Origin: Finegoldia magna_J | GTDB lineage: Bacteria; Bacillota; Clostridia; Tissierellales; Peptoniphilaceae | Assembly: GCF_002243175.1 (NCBI RefSeq) | Contig: NZ_NDYF01000007.1 | Coordinates: forward strand, 1 to 38,946 | Direction: 5' to 3' | Length of the DNA stretch: 38,946 nt | Shown: positions 1-8,337 of the stretch, piece by piece | Layout of the letters: each line of letters opens with the position of its first letter | Position numbering within the stretch: position 1 is the first letter of the stretch | Notes under the pieces: model-generated | Seen by the model: the letters and a program-made list of their open reading frames with translations, nothing else | Told to the model about the DNA's origin: nothing | Databases searched by the model: none | Program-made: the position numbers and the translations under genes

Positions 1-61
1 TCAGGCGTAACTATTTTATCATAGGAGGTTGTATTTTGCTTGAAGCTAAAGCTAATGTCTT

Positions 62-86
62 CCACCTGCATAGCAGGTGGTTTTTT
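62..86 (+). terminator. Intrinsic terminator hairpin
   Basis: Perfect 8-bp stem CCACCTGC / GCAGGTGG (62-69 and 73-80) with a 3-nt ATA loop, followed directly by six T. It would end a plus-strand transcript entering from outside the window. No complete gene lies upstream in the window. Confidence 0.8.
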
Positions 87-90
87 ATTT

Positions 91-123
91 CGCTCACTTC
101 GTTCGCTCAACACACTTAAGTGT
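91..123. repeat. Short repeats and perfect palindrome in gene-free edge
   Basis: The hexamer TCGCTC occurs twice within 20 bases (about 90-107), and a perfect 12-bp palindrome ACACTTAAGTGT lies at 112-123. With the adjacent terminator hairpin this resembles the end of a mobile element or a degenerate intergenic repeat. No transposase is visible, so the nature of the element is unknown. Confidence 0.35.
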
Positions 124-128
124 ACAAG

Positions 129-163
129 AAAAACTAATCTTGGATTTTCCAAGATTAGTTTTT
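129..163. terminator. Bidirectional terminator (end of fbp)
   Basis: A 15-bp perfect inverted repeat, AAAAACTAATCTTGG / CCAAGATTAGTTTTT, surrounds a 5-nt ATTTT loop. The A-tract on one side and T-tract on the other make it work in both directions. On the minus strand it lies just after the fbp stop codon. Confidence 0.85.
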
Positions 164-173
164 TTAATTGGCA

Positions 174-2126
174 TTAGTTTGAGTTTTGTTGAATTGTGCC
201 ACTTCTGTACGCTTCAATTAAACTTTCCAAATCTTCAATAAGTTCTAGGATTTCTTCTCCTTCGTCTGTATCTTTTATGAGCATTCTTTTTGGGAATTCT
301 TCCGTGATTGTAACTTCTGGAGTATAGGCACCGTGAACTGATTCCATTACTTTAAAATTCTTGTGTTTTGCTATGGCTAAGTGATGAGAATTAAATGTCA
401 ACGTATATCCTGCAATTCCCGTTTTATTTTGGTAAGCTTCTGAAATTCCACCATCTATTACATATGTTTTGCCATTAGCTGATACTGGTTTTTCTCCATT
501 GATGCTTTTAACTGGGACGTGTCCGTTAATTATATGAGAAGTTTCAGGATTCATATTGAATTCTTCAAATATTTTGTCTGCGTATTTTTCAATCTTACTC
601 AAACTGAAATAAGGATTGCTAACTTCTTTTCTGACATCTTTGTCAGTTATGAAGAAATTTTCGAATGTTGATATCTTGCTTTTCCCGAACATTGGCGATT
701 TTGGACCGCACCACATGTACCAGAAAAAGTCCAACGCAGTTTGCCTGTCAGGGTCATTGTCATCCATATTTTTTGCTGAATTTATAATTCCTTCGAAGAA
801 GTCCAAAAGTGATTTACCACTGTAGGTATTAGATTGATACGTAAATTCTTCAAAACTACCGTCCTTATTCATAGGAATACATCCGTGGAAAAGCAAATTG
901 CTGTTTGCAATTTTGTACACTGAACCGTACGAGAACAAAAAATCCATGTGTTCTTTTAATCTGTGACTTGTTCTGAATGATTTTGAAATGCATTCGATAA
1001 CTTCCTGTTCACTTGGCGTTAATTCAAGAGGATTTTCAGGATCAATTGTAGGGAATTTTATATCCAAAAGCGCATGAGGCTTACCATTTGCATCCTTGTA
1101 AATTCCATTTTTAAAATCGATTCTTTCAAGATATAATCTGTCTGATTGTTCAAATTCTGGATTTCTCTTGAAAAGTTGGTTCTCTAATTTGAATTGAATT
1201 ATAGAAATTGCTTTGTGCATTCTTGCAGCGTGAAGCAAATCAGTTTCTGAGTGTTTGTTATCGTCCAAGATTCTGACTTTGAATCTTTCGCATGGATCAT
1301 CATAATATGATTCATCTGCCAATGTAGACAATAATCTCAAATTAATTCCGTAACCATCTTCTAAAGATTGAAAATTATTGTAACTTATTGCATTTCTAAC
1401 AACGTTACACGCATTCACATAACTACCAAGATACGCTCCAATCCATGTAACATCGTGGTTGCCGTATTGAATATCCACATCTTTTTTAGCAACAAGAGTA
1501 TCCATAATAATGTCCGGTCTTTTTCCTCTGTCGAAAATATCTCCGACGATGTGAAGCCAGTCAATGTTCAAATCTTGAATTAATTCACACAAAGTTATTA
1601 TAAAATCTTCGCTAACTTCTATTTTAATGATGCTATCTAAAAGTTGATTAAAATATTCTTTTTTGTTCAATGATTCGTATTGAATGTTGAGCATTTCATC
1701 GATCAAATCTCTGTAGTAGAAAGGAGTTTGATTTCTGACTTTTTGTCTGGAATATTTACTGGCAACTCTTTTTGCTATTCTTATCAGATAAAAAATCGTG
1801 TCTCTAATCCATTTTTCTGTGTATTCATCGTTTTCCTTTGTAATATTGATAATTGTCTTAGGATCGTAAATTAAATTGGCTAACTGATTTTTTCTTGATT
1901 CAGATAATTTATCTTTGAATTCAAGGTCAATTTTAATTCTGGTATTACCAGAAGCGCTTTTAATAATTCTATTGAAACTATCGTATTGTCCGTGTAAATC
2001 AGATAAAAAGTACTCTGTTCCTTTTGGTAACACTGACAAAGAAGTCAAACTTATTATTTTGTTAGCAGCCTGTTCAATCGTAGGAAATTCTTTTGCAAGT
2101 AATTTCAAGTATTTTAAATTGTTCAA
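174..2126 (-). CDS. fbp: Fructose-1,6-bisphosphatase, class III (Firmicutes type)
   Basis: Hydrolyses fructose-1,6-bisphosphate to fructose-6-phosphate in gluconeogenesis; cytoplasmic. The 650-aa length fits the class III family, which is unrelated to class I FBPases and belongs to the calcineurin-like metallophosphoesterases. Visible metal-site motifs are SDLHGQYDS (42-50), GDIFDRG (195-201), GNHD (222-225), FHGCIP (413-418) and NGHVPVK (534-540). The start is TTG at 2126-2124: a GGAGGT site (minus strand, 2138-2133) lies about 6 nt before it, and the nearby ATG at 2140 is in another frame and soon meets a stop. The gene is divergent from the NADH oxidase gene and ends at a strong bidirectional terminator. 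Assignment is firm; catalytic activity is inferred from the family. Confidence 0.95.
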   Translation of the reverse strand: MNNLKYLKLLAKEFPTIEQAANKIISLTSLSVLPKGTEYFLSDLHGQYDSFNRIIKSASGNTRIKIDLEFKDKLSESRKNQLANLIYDPKTIINITKENDEYTEKWIRDTIFYLIRIAKRVASKYSRQKVRNQTPFYYRDLIDEMLNIQYESLNKKEYFNQLLDSIIKIEVSEDFIITLCELIQDLNIDWLHIVGDIFDRGKRPDIIMDTLVAKKDVDIQYGNHDVTWIGAYLGSYVNACNVVRNAISYNNFQSLEDGYGINLRLLSTLADESYYDDPCERFKVRILDDNKHSETDLLHAARMHKAISIIQFKLENQLFKRNPEFEQSDRLYLERIDFKNGIYKDANGKPHALLDIKFPTIDPENPLELTPSEQEVIECISKSFRTSHRLKEHMDFLFSYGSVYKIANSNLLFHGCIPMNKDGSFEEFTYQSNTYSGKSLLDFFEGIINSAKNMDDNDPDRQTALDFFWYMWCGPKSPMFGKSKISTFENFFITDKDVRKEVSNPYFSLSKIEKYADKIFEEFNMNPETSHIINGHVPVKSINGEKPVSANGKTYVIDGGISEAYQNKTGIAGYTLTFNSHHLAIAKHKNFKVMESVHGAYTPEVTITEEFPKRMLIKDTDEGEEILELIEDLESLIEAYRSGTIQQNSN

Positions 2127-2185
2127 TTTTCTACCTCCATAATACTATTATATATGAACTTTGAAAAAAAGAAATAGTTTGCCTA

Positions 2186-2214
2186 TTGAAAAATAATTAT
2201 GAATTTGATATAAT
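2186..2214 (+). promoter_or_regulatory. Promoter of the NADH oxidase gene
   Basis: TTGAAA at 2186-2191, 17-bp spacer, TATAAT at 2209-2214, preceded by TG at 2206-2207 (extended -10). Start of transcription is expected near 2221. Confidence 0.8.
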
Positions 2215-2223
2215 TATAAGCGT

Positions 2224-2253
2224 AAATATTTGTTAAGTATCAAACAAATATTT
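2224..2253 (+). promoter_or_regulatory. Rex-like operator / leader inverted repeat
   Basis: An 11-bp perfect inverted repeat (2224-2234 and 2243-2253, 8-nt centre) lies just downstream of the predicted transcription start. Its core at 2230-2247, TTGTTAAGTATCAAACAA, matches 12 of 14 defined positions of the clostridial Rex consensus TTGTTAAnnnnTTAACAA. Rex is the NADH/NAD+-sensing repressor, so an NADH oxidase is an expected target. The stem is also followed by six T, so it could instead be a weak terminator or attenuator. Confidence 0.6.
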
Positions 2254-2304
2254 TTTACTTATTAATCCTACACTATTAGTAGGAAATAAAAAGGAGGAAA
2301 CATA

Positions 2305-3642
2305 ATGAGTAAAATAGTTTTAATTGGAGCTAACCATGCAGGTACAGCTTGTGCGAACACAATATTGGATAATTACAAAGATGAAGAATTAGTAATTTTT
2401 GATCAAAACTCCAATATTTCATTCTTAGGATGTGGAATGGCGTTGTGGATTGGAAAGCAAATCAAAGGCCCAGAAAAATTATTTTATTGTAGCAAAGAAG
2501 TTTTCGAACAAAAAGGTGCTACAGTCCACATGGAAACAAAAGTAGAAAACATTGACTACGACAAAAAAATTGTCTATGCAAAGAACAAAGACGGAAAAGA
2601 AATTCAAGAATCTTACGACAAGTTGGTATTGGCTACAGGATCTCAACCAGTTTTACCAGACATCGAAGGAATGGATTTGGAAAATGTTCAAAAAGTTAAA
2701 ATTTTCCAAGACGCACAATCAGTGATAGACAAGATTAATCACGAAGAAATCAAAAAAGTTGTTGTTGTAGGAGCTGGATACATAGGTACTGAACTTGCAG
2801 AAGCTTTTAAAAGATTAGGCAAAGAATCTACATTGATTGAACATGGAGATACAGTGCTAAGAGGTTATTACGATGATAAATTCTGCAAAAAAATGGAAGA
2901 TAACCTAAGAGATCACGGTGTAAATTTAGTATTTAATGAAGAAGTTGTAAAATTAGAAGGAACTGATGGAAAAGTAAGCAAGGTTATCACTGATAAAGGT
3001 GAATATGATTGTGATATGGTAGTAATGTCAATTGGTTTCAAACCAAACAGTTCACTTGCAAAAGATCATTTGAAATTGAACGATCATAAAGCAATTATCA
3101 CTGACAAACATCAACAAACTTCAGATGAAAATGTATTTGCAGTTGGAGATTCAACAGTTATTTTCAACAACGCAACAGGAAAATTTGAATACGTTGCATT
3201 AGCTACAAACGCTGTAAGAAGTGGTATAGTTGCTGGTCACAATGTTTGTGGAACAAAATTAGAATCAAACGGCGTCCAAGGATCAAACGGAATTAAAATT
3301 TACGATTTGTGCATGGTATCAACAGGTTTGACAGTTAGAAATGCTGAAAAATTAGGAATGGAAGTTGAATACACTGATTTCACAGATTTACAAAAACCAC
3401 CATTTATGGAAGAAAACAACAAAGAAGTTACTATCAGAATTGTTTACGATAAAAAATCACGCGAAATCAAAGGTTGTCAAATAATGAGTGAATATGATAT
3501 TTCAATGATGATTCACATGTTTAGCTTGGCAATCCAAGAACACGTTACAATCGACAAACTAGCTCTTACTGATATATTCTTCTTGCCACATTACAATCAA
3601 CCATACAACTATGTAACTATGGCAGCTATTCAAGCTTTATAA
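2305..3642 (+). CDS. nox: NADH oxidase (Nox / CoA-disulfide reductase family flavoprotein)
   Basis: FAD-dependent pyridine-nucleotide disulfide oxidoreductase of 445 aa, the usual Nox length. It probably reduces O2 to water with NADH, removing oxygen and recycling NAD+ in the cytoplasm. The N-terminal dinucleotide fold has GANHAGT (8-14). The single redox cysteine is C43 in FLGCGMALW, at the place of the sulfenic-acid cysteine of streptococcal water-forming Nox. The NADH-binding fold has VVGAGYIGTELAEAF (155-169), and a FAD motif VFAVGD follows near residue 280. An AAGGAGG site lies 7 nt before the ATG. It has its own promoter and a Rex-like operator and ends at a terminator shared with the convergent ZIP gene. 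A related CoA-disulfide reductase activity cannot be excluded. Confidence 0.9.
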   Translation: MSKIVLIGANHAGTACANTILDNYKDEELVIFDQNSNISFLGCGMALWIGKQIKGPEKLFYCSKEVFEQKGATVHMETKVENIDYDKKIVYAKNKDGKEIQESYDKLVLATGSQPVLPDIEGMDLENVQKVKIFQDAQSVIDKINHEEIKKVVVVGAGYIGTELAEAFKRLGKESTLIEHGDTVLRGYYDDKFCKKMEDNLRDHGVNLVFNEEVVKLEGTDGKVSKVITDKGEYDCDMVVMSIGFKPNSSLAKDHLKLNDHKAIITDKHQQTSDENVFAVGDSTVIFNNATGKFEYVALATNAVRSGIVAGHNVCGTKLESNGVQGSNGIKIYDLCMVSTGLTVRNAEKLGMEVEYTDFTDLQKPPFMEENNKEVTIRIVYDKKSREIKGCQIMSEYDISMMIHMFSLAIQEHVTIDKLALTDIFFLPHYNQPYNYVTMAAIQAL

Positions 3643-3653
3643 TCAAAAAAATT

Positions 3654-3687
3654 AGCGACTACTTTTAATACAAGTAGCCGCTTTTTT
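3654..3687. terminator. Bidirectional terminator between nox and ZIP gene
   Basis: AGCGACTACTT (3654-3664) pairs with AAGTAGCCGCT (3672-3682) with one mismatch on the plus strand, which becomes a G-U pair on the minus strand. A T-tract follows on the plus side and an A-run precedes it. It serves two convergent genes. Confidence 0.8.
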
Positions 3688-3689
3688 AT

Positions 3690-4466
3690 TTAGCCAAGAG
3701 CAACATCTAAAATCATCATTATAATAAATCCAATTATAATTCCATAAGTCGCTTGGCGTTCATATCCGTTGCTGTGAGTTTCAGGAATAATTTCGTCGCT
3801 AATTACAAAAAGCATCGCCCCTCCTGCAAAAGCCAAAATAAATCCCAAAATAGGTGAGAACCAAGTTACAAGTCCGTAACCTAAAAACGCTCCAATTGGT
3901 TCTACTAATCCTGTAAATAATGCGATTAAGAATGCTTTTTTGACCGTGTAATTTTCTCTAACCAAAGACAAAGCTACAGCCAAACCTTCAGGCATATTTT
4001 GTAGACCAATTCCTATTGCGATTGGAAGACCGTTTGCTACTGAATCTCCTCCAAAACCAACTCCAGTTGCCATACCTTCTGGGAAATTGTGAATTGTAAT
4101 CGCAATTACAAACAACCATATTTTTTTCAAAGAATCTGAAGGATTCCCTTCAACTCTTTTGTCCAATAAATGCTCATGAGGAGAGTATTTGTCGATTAAA
4201 TCCAAAAACACAGCTCCAGCAAAAATTCCAAGTGAAGTTATTAAAACTCCTCTAAAACCTCCACCGTTTTCTTCGATACTAGGTAAAATTAATGAAAAAC
4301 AAGTCGCAGAAAGCATGACACCTGCAGCTGCCCCTAAAAATACATCTAATTTACCTTGACTAACATTTCTAGTGAAAAAAACGGGAATTGCACCGACTCC
4401 AGTAAGAAGTCCAGGCACTATCAATCCCAAAATCGTCAATAAAAATGGGTCAATATTTTTCATCAT
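3690..4466 (-). CDS. ZIP family divalent metal transporter (ZupT-like)
   Basis: A 258-aa polytopic membrane protein with about eight hydrophobic segments. The two ZIP signature motifs are present: HNFPEG (126-131) and QNMPEG (156-161), which form the metal-binding centre in transmembrane segments 4 and 5. A His/Glu-containing loop (SPHEHLLDKR, about 95-104) lies between segments 3 and 4. The family imports zinc, iron or manganese; substrate cannot be read from sequence. Two ATG codons are in tandem (4466 and 4463); the GGGGG site six bases upstream favours the first. The gene is convergent with nox and divergent from dnaX. No metal-responsive operator is recognised upstream. Confidence 0.88.
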   Translation of the reverse strand: MMKNIDPFLLTILGLIVPGLLTGVGAIPVFFTRNVSQGKLDVFLGAAAGVMLSATCFSLILPSIEENGGGFRGVLITSLGIFAGAVFLDLIDKYSPHEHLLDKRVEGNPSDSLKKIWLFVIAITIHNFPEGMATGVGFGGDSVANGLPIAIGIGLQNMPEGLAVALSLVRENYTVKKAFLIALFTGLVEPIGAFLGYGLVTWFSPILGFILAFAGGAMLFVISDEIIPETHSNGYERQATYGIIIGFIIMMILDVALG

Positions 4467-4541
4467 AAAAATCCCCCTTCAAAAATTTTAAAAATAAAAT
4501 TTCTATTACTATTTTACTATGAATTCAAGAATTATCAAATG

Positions 4542-4550
4542 TGATATAAT
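4542..4550 (+). promoter_or_regulatory. Extended -10 promoter of dnaX
   Basis: TGATATAAT at 4542-4550 is a consensus extended -10 element. No good -35 hexamer is seen at 16-18 bp upstream, as is common for extended -10 promoters. Confidence 0.6.
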
Positions 4551-4600
4551 ATTAAAAGATTTATATTATTTTTGAATTAGAAAACAAATTCGAAAAATTA

Positions 4601-4625
4601 CTCGTAGTTTAACAATTGAAACGAG
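4601..4625 (+). promoter_or_regulatory. Possible hairpin over the dnaX ribosome binding site
   Basis: CTCGT (4601-4605) and TTT (4608-4610) can pair with AAACGAG (4619-4625) across an 8-nt loop, leaving a 2-nt AG bulge. The 3' arm contains part of the dnaX Shine-Dalgarno sequence (ACGAGG). The stem is short, so occlusion of the site is only a possibility. Confidence 0.3.
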
Positions 4626-4631
4626 GTATTT

Positions 4632-6248
4632 ATGCAAGCTATTTACAGAAAATATAGACCGGATACTTTCGATAAAGTTTATGGTCAAAAACATATAACT
4701 GATATTTTAAAAAATCAAATCGAAACGAAAAATATTTCTCACGCATATATTTTTTCCGGTTCAAGAGGAACAGGGAAGACTAGTTGTGCGAAAATTTTTG
4801 CAAGAGCTATCAACTGTTTGGATTTACAAGATGGAAATCCTTGTAACAAATGTGAAAATTGCCTAAGTTCTTTGGAAGAATCTACATTAGATATCGTGGA
4901 AATGGACGCTGCTAGTAACAGAAGAATTGACGATATCAGAGAACTGCGCGATAAAGTAATTTATCCGCCTACAAAATTAAAATACAAAGTTTACATTATC
5001 GACGAAGCTCACATGATTACCAATGAAGGATTTAACGCATTACTTAAAATCATGGAAGAGCCACCAAAACATTTAGTGTTCATACTAGCCACGACAGAAA
5101 TTGACAAAATTCCTCAAACAATTCTATCCAGATGTCAACGATATGAGTTCAAGATGATTAATGCCAAGGATATTTCAGATAATATCAAATATATCTTGAA
5201 CGATTTGAACAGAAAAATGGACGACGATGCGATTAAACTCATTGCGAACAAAGCTGATGGTGCAATGAGAGATGCATTATCTATTTTGGATCAAGTTCTT
5301 AGCATTGAAAAAGAAAATATAACAAAACAAGATATAAATGATATACTTGGTATTGTCGACAATAAAGGAATTTTCAAGCTTGTCAATAGCATCATAAAAA
5401 AAGATGCCGCAGAAGTTTTGAATAATTTGTACACAATATCACACAATAAGCCTGTCGAAAATGTTATGGATGAGCTGTTAAATCATTTTAGAAATTTGCT
5501 GTTGTCAAAAAATGGTCTTGAAAACATCAGACAGAACAACACTCAGTACAATGATGATTACAATTCACAATCTGAATTGATTACGAATAGGCAAATAGTC
5601 GAAAGTATGTCGATTATAATAGAGCATCAGAAAAAACTTAAACAAGCTGATAATCAAAAAGCTCTGCTTGAAATTTTGGTAATGAGACTAATAGATTATA
5701 TCGATTACGACGATTTGATTGCCAGAGTGAATACTTTGGAAGATAAGCTCAACAATATTGAACAAAACGGGATTAAGATCAATTCTACACAAAAATTAGT
5801 CGAATTTGATGAAAAAATCGATAAAAACATAGAAATTTCACAAAAATCTTCAGAAAAAGCAGAAAAATCAGATGAATTATCCGATAAAAATGATATAATA
5901 AAAAATGATGAAAAAATCGACGACAAAAGTGACGAAGAGTTTGTCGAAAATGATGATTCATTTGGAAAACTAAGAGAAGTTTTAAGAGATTTCGACAAAG
6001 TTCCAAAAGAATTAGCTGATGATATCAAAGCTAGTTTGGAGAATGACAAGTTGGTTTTGAAGACTAATCAGTTGTATTTGTACACTTTGCTTCCTCATAA
6101 GAAAGTTATTGAACAATTACTTAAACCGCATTACGATTTTAAGGTTTTAGATTTACAAATTGACGATGAAGCAGAGAAAAAAGTAAACGAGAATGTTAAA
6201 AAATTACAAAATTTATTTGGAGAAAATGTTCAAATAATTGAAAAATAG
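4632..6248 (+). CDS. dnaX: DNA polymerase III subunits gamma/tau
   Basis: Clamp-loader ATPase that loads the beta clamp and couples the replisome. 538 aa. AAA+ domain: Walker A GSRGTGKTS (43-51), zinc-binding cysteines C62, C71, C74, C77 (NPCNKCENC), DEAH box (124-127) and the LSRCQRYEF arginine-finger region near residue 166. A Lys/Asp/Glu/Ser-rich low-complexity linker (about 385-440) separates this from a C-terminal tau-like domain (about 445-538). The Shine-Dalgarno ACGAGG lies 6 nt before the ATG. It is first in the classical dnaX-ybaB-recR operon, 8 nt before ybaB. I see no convincing A-AAA-AAG slippery site with a following hairpin, so a separate gamma product is not supported. Confidence 0.97.
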   Translation: MQAIYRKYRPDTFDKVYGQKHITDILKNQIETKNISHAYIFSGSRGTGKTSCAKIFARAINCLDLQDGNPCNKCENCLSSLEESTLDIVEMDAASNRRIDDIRELRDKVIYPPTKLKYKVYIIDEAHMITNEGFNALLKIMEEPPKHLVFILATTEIDKIPQTILSRCQRYEFKMINAKDISDNIKYILNDLNRKMDDDAIKLIANKADGAMRDALSILDQVLSIEKENITKQDINDILGIVDNKGIFKLVNSIIKKDAAEVLNNLYTISHNKPVENVMDELLNHFRNLLLSKNGLENIRQNNTQYNDDYNSQSELITNRQIVESMSIIIEHQKKLKQADNQKALLEILVMRLIDYIDYDDLIARVNTLEDKLNNIEQNGIKINSTQKLVEFDEKIDKNIEISQKSSEKAEKSDELSDKNDIIKNDEKIDDKSDEEFVENDDSFGKLREVLRDFDKVPKELADDIKASLENDKLVLKTNQLYLYTLLPHKKVIEQLLKPHYDFKVLDLQIDDEAEKKVNENVKKLQNLFGENVQIIEK

Positions 6249-6256
6249 GAGGAATT

Positions 6257-6598
6257 ATGGGAAATAAATTTAGAGGCGGAATGCCTGGTATGGGAAATAT
6301 GGGTAACATGATGAAACAAATGCAAAAAATGCAAAGACAAATGGAAGAAACTCAAAAAAAATTAGAAGAAACTGAAGTTACTGCAACTAGTGGCGGCGGA
6401 GCTATCGAAGTTGTAGCAAACGGAAAAAAAGAAATAGTTTCTATCAAAATAGATGAAGATTTGGTAAAAGATGGCGATGTTGAAATGCTTCAAGATATGG
6501 TTATGGTAGCTGTTAATGACGCTATCAAAAAAGTATTGGACATGAGTGAGTCTGAACTTGGTAAAATCACTGGAGGAATTAATATTCCAGGATTCTAA
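6257..6598 (+). CDS. ybaB: YbaB/EbfC family nucleoid-associated protein
   Basis: 113-aa DNA-binding protein of the YbaB/EbfC family, thought to act as a small nucleoid-associated dimer. The N-terminal 25 residues are Met/Gly-rich (MPGMGNMGNMM), followed by a charged helix (about 26-45) and the conserved core containing TATSGGGAIEVVANG. An AGGAG site lies 6 nt before the ATG. Position between dnaX and recR is the hallmark of the family and suggests a role linked to replication or repair, though the exact role is unsettled. Confidence 0.95.
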   Translation: MGNKFRGGMPGMGNMGNMMKQMQKMQRQMEETQKKLEETEVTATSGGGAIEVVANGKKEIVSIKIDEDLVKDGDVEMLQDMVMVAVNDAIKKVLDMSESELGKITGGINIPGF

Positions 6599-6614
6599 AT
6601 AAGGGGGGATAATT

Positions 6615-7223
6615 TTGTCACTATACCCTAAAGCAATGGACGAATTGATTAAAAACTTGTCCAATTTGCCAACTATTGGCAGAAAAAGTGCGAAAAGATT
6701 AGCTTATAGAATTATAGACATGGATCCTAATAAAGTCGATGAGCTTGTAGAAAGTATTGTAAATGTAAAGACTAATATTAGACCATGTGCTAATTGTGGA
6801 AATCTTACTGATAAAAAATTGTGTGATATTTGTTCAGATCAAAAAAGAGATAACAGTGTCATAACTGTAGTTGAAGATTCAATGAACGTAATATCAATTG
6901 AAAAAACTGGCGAATACAATGGGAAATATCACGTATTAGGAGGATTATTATCTCCAAGAGATAATATTGCTCCGCAGGATTTGAATTTGGAAAATTTGTT
7001 TTTGAGATGTAAAAAAGATTATGTAAAGGAAGTTATCCTAGCGTTATCACCAACAACTAACGGAGATTTGACAACTAACTTCATAATAGAAGTTCTTAAA
7101 AATGAAGAATATAACGTAAAAGTTTCCAGAATTGCGATGGGAGTACCATTGGGAGCTAATTTGGAATATTATGACGAAATGAGCTTGTACAAAGCTATTT
7201 TGGATAGAAGAGAAATAAAATAA
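6615..7223 (+). CDS. recR: Recombination mediator RecR
   Basis: 202 aa, full family length. RecR works with RecO (and RecF) to load RecA on SSB-coated single-stranded DNA. Domains: N-terminal helix-hairpin-helix (LPTIGRKSAKRLA, 18-30), zinc finger with C58, C61, C70, C73, then a Toprim domain starting at TVVEDSMNV (84-92) and containing HVLGGLLSP. The start is TTG at 6615; a GGGGGG site (6603-6608) six bases upstream supports it. It is the last gene of the dnaX operon and is followed by a hairpin. Confidence 0.96.
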   Translation: MSLYPKAMDELIKNLSNLPTIGRKSAKRLAYRIIDMDPNKVDELVESIVNVKTNIRPCANCGNLTDKKLCDICSDQKRDNSVITVVEDSMNVISIEKTGEYNGKYHVLGGLLSPRDNIAPQDLNLENLFLRCKKDYVKEVILALSPTTNGDLTTNFIIEVLKNEEYNVKVSRIAMGVPLGANLEYYDEMSLYKAILDRREIK

Positions 7224-7252
7224 TCATAATCTGCAATTCTTGTAGATTATGA
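7224..7252 (+). terminator. Hairpin after recR
   Basis: 13-bp stem TCATAATCTGCAA / TTGTAGATTATGA (7224-7236 and 7240-7252, one G-U pair), 3-nt TTC loop, followed by TTTCTT. The U-tract is imperfect, so read-through into azlC is possible. Confidence 0.6.
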
Positions 7253-7301
7253 TTTCTTACGTTTAAATGTTTGTAATAAAAATGGAATGGAGGAAAATTT
7301 A

Positions 7302-7994
7302 ATGGATTCAAATAGAATTAAAGAAGCAATCAAATTTTCGTCTCCAATTATGTTGGGATATATTCCTATAGCGATGGCTTTTGGTTTGTTGTGCAAAGGT
7401 CAAAACATTAGCATGTTGGATTCGACTTTGTTTTCTTTTGTTTTCTATTCTGGAGCAGCACAATTCATGGCAGTTGAATTATTGGGTGCTGGAGTAGGTA
7501 TGTTTTCCATCGTGTTGTCGGTATTTTTATTAAATTTAAGATTGTTCATAATGTCGACTTCTTTGGGAATTCATACACAAAAAATAAATCCGAAAGCACT
7601 TCCTGTAATAGGATTTATGTTGACAGATGAAGCATTTTCGGTATTGAGTTTTAATAAAGAAAAGCTAAACACAGAATTTGCGTTGGCCGTAGAATTAGGA
7701 CCTTATTTGGCTTGGGGAATATTTACGCCGGTTGGATATTTGATAGGACAATTAATGCCAAAATCAGTCCAAACATCATTAGAAGTGGGACTTACTGCAA
7801 TGTTTATCGCACTTGTTGTACCATCAATTAAGAAAAGCTCAAACGGTTTGGTGGTTAGTTTAATTGGTGTAATAACTTATGCAATTATTTTTTATTTAAA
7901 ATTTATACCATCTGGATGGGATATAATATTAGCGATTTTATTATCATCATTCATAGGATTGAAAGTAATCATGAAAAGAGGTCAAAATGTATAA
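7302..7994 (+). CDS. azlC: AzlC family branched-chain amino acid transporter, large subunit
   Basis: 230-aa membrane protein of the AzlC (LIV-E) family, which with AzlD exports branched-chain amino acids or analogues. Multiple hydrophobic segments cover nearly the whole chain; the conserved N-terminal part SSPIMLGYIPIAMAFGLL and the FYSGAAQFMAVELL segment are typical. An in-frame ATG at 7287 exists, but GGAGG at 7289-7293 overlaps it and is ideally spaced (8 nt) for the ATG at 7302, so I take 7302. It overlaps azlD by 8 bp. No Lrp-type regulator is adjacent. Confidence 0.9.
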   Translation: MDSNRIKEAIKFSSPIMLGYIPIAMAFGLLCKGQNISMLDSTLFSFVFYSGAAQFMAVELLGAGVGMFSIVLSVFLLNLRLFIMSTSLGIHTQKINPKALPVIGFMLTDEAFSVLSFNKEKLNTEFALAVELGPYLAWGIFTPVGYLIGQLMPKSVQTSLEVGLTAMFIALVVPSIKKSSNGLVVSLIGVITYAIIFYLKFIPSGWDIILAILLSSFIGLKVIMKRGQNV

Positions 7995-8289
7995 TATAGT
8001 TTTAATTTTATTATGTAGCTTAGTTACAGCTGTTCCTAAGATAATACCTCTTAAATATTTAAAAGGAAAACAACTTTCTAGACAAACCGCCGAATTTTTA
8101 AACATAATACCATATACATCATTAAGTATTATGGTTATAAGAGGAATTCTGACAGCTTCAAGTGAAATGTTAATTCCTACAATTGTAGCTTCAATCGTAG
8201 CGATTATTATAGCTTATTTGAAAGAAAATGTTGGACTAACAATTATATTAGCAGTTCTAACAGCATTTGTTTGTTTGAAATTTTTCTAA
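7987..8289 (+). CDS. azlD: AzlD family branched-chain amino acid transporter, small subunit
   Basis: 100-aa hydrophobic protein with about four membrane segments, the normal size for AzlD, the small partner of AzlC. The conserved N-terminal pattern of a membrane segment followed by PKIIPLKYLKGKQLS and the IIPYTSLSIMVIRGIL segment is present. The ATG overlaps the last codons of azlC, with an AGAGG site 7 nt upstream inside azlC, so the two are translationally coupled. The unit ends at a strong terminator shared with the convergent oxidoreductase gene. Confidence 0.9.
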   Translation: MYNIVLILLCSLVTAVPKIIPLKYLKGKQLSRQTAEFLNIIPYTSLSIMVIRGILTASSEMLIPTIVASIVAIIIAYLKENVGLTIILAVLTAFVCLKFF

Positions 8290-8295
8290 AAAAAT

Positions 8296-8334
8296 ACCTT
8301 CTGTAGCTCAAATTCAAGCCGCAGAAGGTTTTTG
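8296..8334. terminator. Bidirectional terminator (azlD and molybdopterin oxidoreductase)
   Basis: ACCTTCTG (8296-8303) pairs with CAGAAGGT (8322-8329), extended inside by a G-U and a GCT/AGC pairing. A T-rich tract follows on the plus strand and an A-run (TAAAAAAATA) precedes it, so it can work in both directions. Confidence 0.8.
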
Positions 8335-8337
8335 TTT

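Noticed and set aside
4467..4631. SRP RNA or tRNA gene upstream of dnaX, as found in many Bacillota
   Set aside because: The gap is AT-rich, with only a promoter and small hairpins; no GC-rich Alu-like or cloverleaf structure can be drawn.
5780..5960. Programmed frameshift site in dnaX
   Set aside because: The region is A-rich, but no A-AAA-AAG heptamer with upstream Shine-Dalgarno and downstream hairpin is present.
5705..6049. 114-codon minus-strand Ser/Phe-rich open frame
   Set aside because: It is the mirror of the Lys/Glu/Asp-rich linker in dnaX.
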